64,000 nt of DNA from positions 16,871,501 to 16,935,500 of the forward strand of contig NC_088310.1 of assembly GCF_910592395.1 (NCBI RefSeq), given 5' to 3'. Shown one piece after another: positions 59,701 to 64,000 of this stretch. The stretch is from Lineus longissimus. Taxonomy: Eukaryota > Nemertea > Pilidiophora > Heteronemertea > Lineidae. Made by a program: the position numbers and the translations under genes. How positions within the stretch are numbered: the first letter of the stretch is position 1; every line of letters begins with the position of its first letter. The notes beneath the pieces were generated by a model that was not told where the DNA came from, did no database searches, and saw only the letters and a program-made list of their open reading frames with translations.

Positions 59701-62700
59701 AACAGATGTTCATGATGGTCGACTAGAGACCAGAAAGTAGGTCAAATTACAGAAGCGAAAAATATGTCGGGGCATATTTCCTAAAGCTTCACATCAATGT
59801 TTTGACCATCTTGCCCCCAGCAGTTACGAAACATGCTCGGACAATGACGGATGCCACTGTATTGTAAGCTCTCCACAGGTGAGCAAAGAACCAGTAAAAA
59901 TCAGGGTTGAAGTTGAAGAAGGAACTATTGTAGTTGCATAGTCAGTGAAGAAAAGACATAAGACTAACTGCCCCTTTGGTGGATCACAAATGTGACCGCT
60001 CTCTTGATCAAAGGACACAACAGTTCCGATAGCCAGCAAATTGTGATACATCAGTTGTGAACCAGTGTTAAGGTAGTTTTGCTTTCATTGAAGTTCCATG
60101 AGAGGCAGGGACTGTTGTGTTTCTCTCGTCCCCGAGCTCCTCATTTGAATAAAATACTGGCTTTCCATTTAGAGCCTATCGGTGGCCTCTCTGTCCTGAA
60201 AAGATGGCTTGCTGAATCTCCAGTAGTTGGTACAAAAAAACAGGGTTATGGTATGCCTGCTATGGTGTCCAACCTCAACCTGCCTTGTGCCCCCTCCTTT
60301 GACAGAGATTCCAGCAGGAGCTGATCCGCTCGGGTTGTGTTTTTTTATGTTCGGAAAACTGCTGTAAATCCGGGCTGACTCTGTAGAGATTGGGTGTACA
60401 AGGTACATACTTTGCAGTTTAATTTTATTGATTGTACACCAACCCTTAAGTAGAACTGTCTCCAATATAGTTAAAAATCATGCAATATTTGAAAAACTCC
60501 CAATGGTAAAAGTTTGTTGCAGTGTCAAGCCTTTATGTCTAAGATTTTACCCCTTATTTTTGAGGTAGGCAAAATAATCCTACCACCAGGCAGAATAAGG
60601 ACTATACATTTACCCATGATTCCCCTGTGATTCCGTCATCAAAATAAAGGCTCTGTGGCTTCTAGTGCATTAGATCTTTGTGAGTCTCAGTGTTGTGACA
60701 CCTTCTAGTTGTCAGTCCTGTGGTGATCTAAAGTGTCTGCACTATCCTCTCAATACACATGATGTATTCAAAATACGTTGTGGCATGAAGTAGCTGGAAG
60801 TCCTGTCCTGTTCACATAATTTTGCTCCATTCAAAACCACAACCGTTGTGATATTCATGGAAATGAATAGTCGTCCATTGTGATATTCATAGAAATGATT
60901 AAGTTGTTTCCTTGTGTCTTGGATTTAACCACACTTGAATTCATTTGGAAAAATGTCAACTGCCAACTGAAAGAGTGGGGACTTATCAAGAAGATTTTAA
61001 CATGTTTATTGTCAATCAAAGCTATGAAAATCATGTGGCATGAACTTCGTAACGATTTTGAAAATATCACTGTTTATTAGGCAATGAAAATAAGTGAGGC
61101 ATCAATATTCAAAAAGCAAATCTTTTTTGTGCAGAGGATTTCATAAATTTTTAACGTCCTCCCTCACTCGAGTCACAAGGTGTCCTGGGGAGACATATTC
61201 CTATTTACAGTCCAAATCACAATTAACACCCATCTTGCTTCATGTCAGTGATGCGCAACATACGTGCAGGTTTTGTGTCAATGACGCACCAGTGGCGCGC
61301 TTACCACTCTATGTTTCGTGTAAATTATGTGCGACCTACGCCAATGACACGAATTTAGGGATGACAATCGTGATTAGGACTGTAGCTCTACTGCTGTTTG
61401 AGACCTTATGGTATGTTCGTTAGATTAGGTCCCATTTCCACTGTTGTTCTCCTACCAAAGGATGCTTTCAGTCATCCTGGCAATTTTCGATTCGCCAATC
61501 GTTTTATAGTGTGTAAGTTTAAAGATTTTAGGAAGCAGAGTATCAGTCCCTGGTGCATCCATAGTACCCAATCATTGTTAGTGAGGTTACATGTAATTAC
61601 ATGTGTACGAATTTAGTATAGACAGTGAGTTAGTGTTGTGTGTACTTTTGTATGCATTTCATTGTTAAAACGAACTTTGTAGGAGCGATACAATGTCCTA
61701 ATTGTGCCTTAGTTGGTATCAAACCAATTGATGCATCAAGTATTACGCAAGTTTCTAAGTGAAGCCCGTTGACAGGCCCTATTTTCGGCATGGTTATCAG
61801 GCTGTATCTCTCTAACTGTTCTGTGACAGACTTATGAACAGAAGATGAGAAGGTTCATTTTCACCGCCTGAGGAAATATAAAAAGTAGGTCGTGCGTAAT
61901 CCCCTTTTACCAAATAGAGCCATTGCTGCCCTAAACCGCCTTGCCAAGGCCGCCTTGCTACGAGCCGCCATGACCGCCCTGAACCGCCTTATCGACGATT
62001 TCTTTGCATATCTGAATTCTTGAGAGTATTAGCTTTCATATAAATAAATATAACTTGTGATACGTGATTTTGAATTCCAACAATACATAAAGATCATTAA
62101 AAATTCATATGTGAATTTGTGAAATCCTCCAAAAAATAGGCGGTTACAGATGGAAAGTGCAAAACAATAGGTGGCTCTATTGGGTTAACCTCACATTTTC
62201 TGGTGATGTTCAACTGAAACAGCTCCTTGGTAACATTGCCAAAGAATTTGTCTAAATAAAACCTGGCACATTGTACTTGTTTCCATTTCAGTTTCTTTTC
62301 CTTTCCTCAGATTTGTTGATGTGTGGCCTAGACTGTTTTGATTTGCTTGAACTGTTTGCTTCCTTTCATTCTTCTATGAATAGTTGTATTTCAGGTGGTG
62401 ATGGTTTAGCAAAGCGCAACAACTTTAGCAATGGGTAGTATCACAAGCAGTCAAGATTACTAAAGAAAACCAGTGCAGATTATTTTTCCCAAGTATTCAG
62501 ATTATCGGTAACTTCTTAAAAACGTTTTGGGCACAGAAAACTAAAAAAAGATTTTCATCTTCTTTAGGTCCACCTGCAAGTACTAGTACACCCAGGGGCA
62601 CAGTATCAAATCGTGGCAGAGGTCGGGGTCGTGGCGGTAACCAAGGCGGTCCTTCCAATCGCACTCGAGGCTTCTCGTCTGGGAGTGATGATGGATCCAG

Positions 62701-64000
62701 ATCAGTGGCTAATCAAGACGACAACCTTGTCATCAAAATCGAAAATGAATTTTTTGCACATCATAAAAAGTCTGGTGGACAATCATCTGGTGACTTGAAG
62801 TCGCCAGGATCTGGGATGCCGCCGAGTCCAGGGTTCAGGTCCGAGCCCAGGTCAGCTAATCAGCGGACGTCTCCTGGTGAGAGGACCAGACCTGTTCCTG
62901 CTCGTGGCCCATCCGGGAGAACATCTGCTCCCAAGGGCCGAGGCGTAGCTCTGAAAGCAAGGTCTGAAAAGCAACGAGGTTCACCGGGGGGAATTGTTGC
63001 CAGGGGTGCTCAGCCAAACTCTGATGACACTGTTATAAAAGTATTAACATTTGAAGACAATCTAACTCATCCTCAGCCGAAAAGAAATAATCAGAAACGT
63101 GACCGAGGCCAACAGAAAAACACACAGAGGACTAGTTCTCAGAAAGACTCACCGCAAAGTGTGAGGGAGTCTGGACCTGTGGAGGAGTCCAAGTCTGCCA
63201 GAGAGTTAACACCTGAGCAGAAACGAATGCCTCTGCAGCAGAGACGATTTTCTCCTGAGCAAACCCGTGATGTTCGACACGTGTCACCACGGCCTGAGAG
63301 AGAGAAGATACCTGAAGAAACGAGAGAAGTGACCGAAGCTGACTCGAATGGTGTCAAGACCCCTGCGGGTGCTGCCACCTCCAGGGAGAAGGAGGAAGGA
63401 ACCCCTGACTTATATGGAGTTCACATGGACGAGGAGGAACTGCAATCTTATCAGACATACCTTGCCGAATGCCGGGAAAAGGGCGATAAATTCCTCGCGG
63501 AATATGAAGAAGACTTTGAGGAGATAGATTACGATCAGTACCGTTTGAAACTAGATGTGGACTTGTGTGGGGTTGTGCCAGTGTCGGTGGCCAGTCCGAT
63601 GAGTGATGTGAGTGGGGAGAGCTTGAGTCCATTTATGCTCAAGACGCCCACGGGACATGTTAAAGTCATTGACTGGGCTGCAGAGATGGATAATACGTAT
63701 CAGGACTCCCGAAGTAGTGGTGCATTTGAAAGTTTGAACTCGACAAATTCCTTTGCTGAAGATGCGGGGGAAAGTGCTAAGGGGGATGATGAGGGAGGCC
63801 AGGAGGGGGATGTACATGATGATGCGGTACAGGTAGGGGATGGTGAGGATAATGGGGTACATAGTGGGGATGATGATGGGGAAGATGATGGAGATGATGA
63901 TGAGGCTCAGGAGGCCCAATATGATGAAGAAGTTGAATGTGATGAAACGGCTGGTGGAGAACTTGACGCGGGGGTCTTGTATGACGGTCTGGAGGGGGGT
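44758..64000 (+). CDS. CCDC9/CCDC9B-like: CCDC9/CCDC9B-family protein, 3' end beyond the window
   Basis: Human CCDC9 is listed as a probable exon-junction-complex component; a nuclear RNA-associated role here is inferred. Exons: 44758-44790, 46449-46568, 47470-47580, 48426-49013, 49349-49432, 49844-49999, 50537-50733, 51570-51598 and 62568 onward, open to base 64000; 917 residues so far, all phases consistent. Landmarks: SKEEK...KRKNEAIKKRYEE (residues 24-53) matches the N-terminal coiled coil of CCDC9; RMTGKERAQYLDWKRER and EGEWRREWD in exon 7 match the human MTGRERSEYLRWK...WRREWD block. Exon 4 has RNEPGSGR three times; exon 9 starts with an RG-rich NRGRGRGRGG and ends in a long Asp/Glu-rich run. 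The first exon is also open upstream to 44707, so an earlier start is possible. Intron 8 is about 11 kb. Confidence 0.9.
44952..45317. mobile_element. 366-bp MITE with 45-bp inverted ends, CCDC9 intron 1
   Basis: Left ATGCAAGTATCAATTCGTTT and CTTGTACCCCCCCTCCTCAA are mirrored by right TTGAGGAGGGGGGGTACAAG and ACGAATTGATACTTGCAT. Arms are over 90% identical. There is no coding capacity. Confidence 0.85.
45348..45507. mobile_element. CAGT-type MITE, copy 4, CCDC9 intron 1
   Basis: It runs from CAGTAGAACCTCTCTATTAA to TAAGGGAGGTTCCGCTA with GGTGTCCTGATTAGAGAG in the middle. It is the most complete of the five copies in the window. Confidence 0.75.
45700..45714 (+). CDS. CCDC9/CCDC9B-like: Candidate 15-nt in-frame microexon of the CCDC9-family gene
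   Basis: AGGAGTGTGTTCAAG lies between a CTCGCAG acceptor with an upstream T-rich tract and a GTATGT donor. It keeps phase 0 between the exons ending 44790 and starting 46449, adding RSVFK. This is a prediction only; transcripts are needed. Confidence 0.3.
45796..45952. mobile_element. CAGT-type MITE, copy 5, CCDC9 intron 1
   Basis: It runs from CAGAAGAACCTGTCTATTAA to CTAAGGGAGGTTCCTCTG, with the same inner blocks as the copy at 45348 but more mutations. It has the same orientation as copy 4. Confidence 0.7.
46600..46720. mobile_element. ~120-bp palindromic MITE just after CCDC9 exon 2
   Basis: CATGGGGTGACTTTGAATGA and GGGTAACTTTGAAAAT are inverted in GCATTTGAAGTTACCCC and AAAGTCGTCCCATGTG. 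It begins about 30 bp past the exon 2 donor. Confidence 0.65.
46800..46980 (-). mobile_element. tRNA-derived SINE head, degenerate
   Basis: The minus strand has GTGGAGCAGTGGTAATACC (box A-like) and GATCGTGGGTTCGCGATCC (box B-like) at normal spacing. The body is short and unlike the other two SINE families in the window. Confidence 0.6.
50273..50495. mobile_element. TTAA-flanked MITE, family B copy 2, CCDC9 intron 6
   Basis: It is the inverted counterpart of 36106-36319, starting TTAAAGGGAGAATAAAGGGA and ending CTGCCTATATTGTCCCTTTAA. It lies 41 bp before CCDC9 exon 7, so its 3' half borders the acceptor region. Confidence 0.8.
52030..52125. repeat. AATTACATGTAATGTAC tandem repeat
   Basis: Four or so copies of a ~17-bp palindromic unit built on TTACATGTAA and TGTACA. 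It is in CCDC9 intron 8. Confidence 0.7.
52601..52808. mobile_element. ~208-bp MITE, CCDC9 intron 8
   Basis: The left AGGTGAAACTACAGTGACTC and CATTTTGCCA are inverted in the right TTGGCAAAAAGGAGTCTC and CAGTTTCACCT. A half-copy of the same arm (TGGCAAAATGGAGTCACTTT) occurs near 15138. Confidence 0.7.
53143..55925 (+). mobile_element. Possible long dispersed element with hairpin ends, CCDC9 intron 8
   Basis: The left edge has TTTTAGCTCAGCTGACAAAG with a GCTGAC/GTCAGC hairpin and GTCCGTCCTGCAATCC. The right edge has TTTCAGCTGAGCGCCAGGCC and CTTGGGCCTCTTGTT with an AGGCCC/GGGCCT hairpin. Elements with these paired ends are abundant in marine invertebrates, but whether these two ends belong together over 2.8 kb is uncertain. 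Inside, AATATCTGCCGCAAGGC repeats four times (55334-55415). Confidence 0.4.
55930..58600. other. Intron sequence, nothing further resolved
   Basis: AT-rich, many short open frames, none with exon-like context. No long inverted or direct repeat was seen. Confidence 0.4.
58624..58722 (+). CDS. CCDC9/CCDC9B-like: Candidate 99-nt cassette exon of the CCDC9-family gene
   Basis: An open, locally GC-richer segment between GTAATAG and a GTATAT donor has phase 1 at both ends, matching the junction between exons 51570-51598 and 62568. It would add 33 residues (GLLLLPQAGRIGSG, then VATHDVRQRGETSQ). The acceptor has a poor pyrimidine tract, so it is at best alternative. Confidence 0.25.
58730..61900. 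other. Intron sequence with one dispersed-repeat fragment
   Basis: Mostly unresolved AT-rich DNA. About 59590-59860 contains GTGACCTTGAAAAGTAGGTC and related blocks that resemble the 300-bp units at 29934, without being tandem. Confidence 0.4.
61906..62190. mobile_element. Probable MITE, end of CCDC9 intron 8
   Basis: The ends TTACCAAATAGAGCCATTG and GGTGGCTCTATTGGGTTAA are inverted, with GCCCTAAACCGCCT and AGGCGGTTAC further in. The remaining arm similarity is weak. Confidence 0.45.

Noticed and set aside
63139-63919. Minus-strand frames at the window end
   Set aside because: They are antisense to the large CCDC9 exon 9, whose Asp/Glu-rich codons leave the reverse strand open.

Overview
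This is a eukaryotic, animal nuclear window. Its genes are split by many GT-AG introns, non-coding DNA is AT-rich (roughly 40% GC by eye), and introns and intergenic gaps are packed with small foldback transposons, tRNA-derived SINE pieces, decayed LINE ends and minisatellites. The proteins read as invertebrate homologues of animal genes. Repeat style (foldback elements with tandemly repeated arms, SINE tails with AGCGCTTT, an end motif of the type GGCCCTTGGGCCTCTTGTT) suggests a marine invertebrate, either an invertebrate deuterostome or a lophotrochozoan. I cannot name the species.

Layout. (1) About 0.7-3.9 kb: a small plus-strand gene of unknown family, three coding exons, with cAMP-response-element palindromes upstream and a minisatellite in its first coding intron. 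(2) 3.9-8.1 kb: mobile DNA, ending in a 2.2-kb duplicated, inverted-repeat-bounded block that abuts the next gene. (3) 8.1-13.3 kb: a complete five-exon steroid 5-alpha-reductase gene (SRD5A1/2 type), 3' end around a duplicated poly(A) signal. (4) 13.4-15.6 kb: SINE and foldback DNA. (5) 15.6-33.3 kb: a complete KNL1 gene, the kinetochore scaffold, at least 17 coding exons, 1885 residues from the downstream start. It has SILK and RVSF phosphatase-docking motifs, three KI-like motifs, 21 MELT-type motifs (16 of them in an exact 111-bp array), coiled coil and C-terminal RWD region. (6) 34.9-41 kb: a 30-bp minisatellite, a possible orphan coding segment, and a compact minus-strand gene whose 122-residue product resembles the sperm-axoneme protein SPMIP10/TEX43. 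(7) 41.6-44.2 kb: a 2.6-kb foldback element with arms of tandem TTTCGCTACATGG-type units, carrying an intronless SGNH-hydrolase-like ORF and a triplicated piece of LINE reverse transcriptase. (8) 44.7 kb to the window edge: a CCDC9/CCDC9B-family gene, nine exons seen, last one cut by the window end.

The genes are not an operon and share no pathway: steroid reduction, kinetochore signalling, probable axoneme structure, and a probable RNA-associated protein lie side by side. The notable relationship is positional: in human, KNL1 and CCDC9B both lie in 15q15.1, so their adjacency here may be retained ancestral linkage. The best candidates for something undescribed are the SGNH-carrying foldback element, its possible small relative inside a KNL1 intron, and the expanded KI/MELT architecture of this KNL1. 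All calls come from reading the sequence; no alignment or database search was possible.
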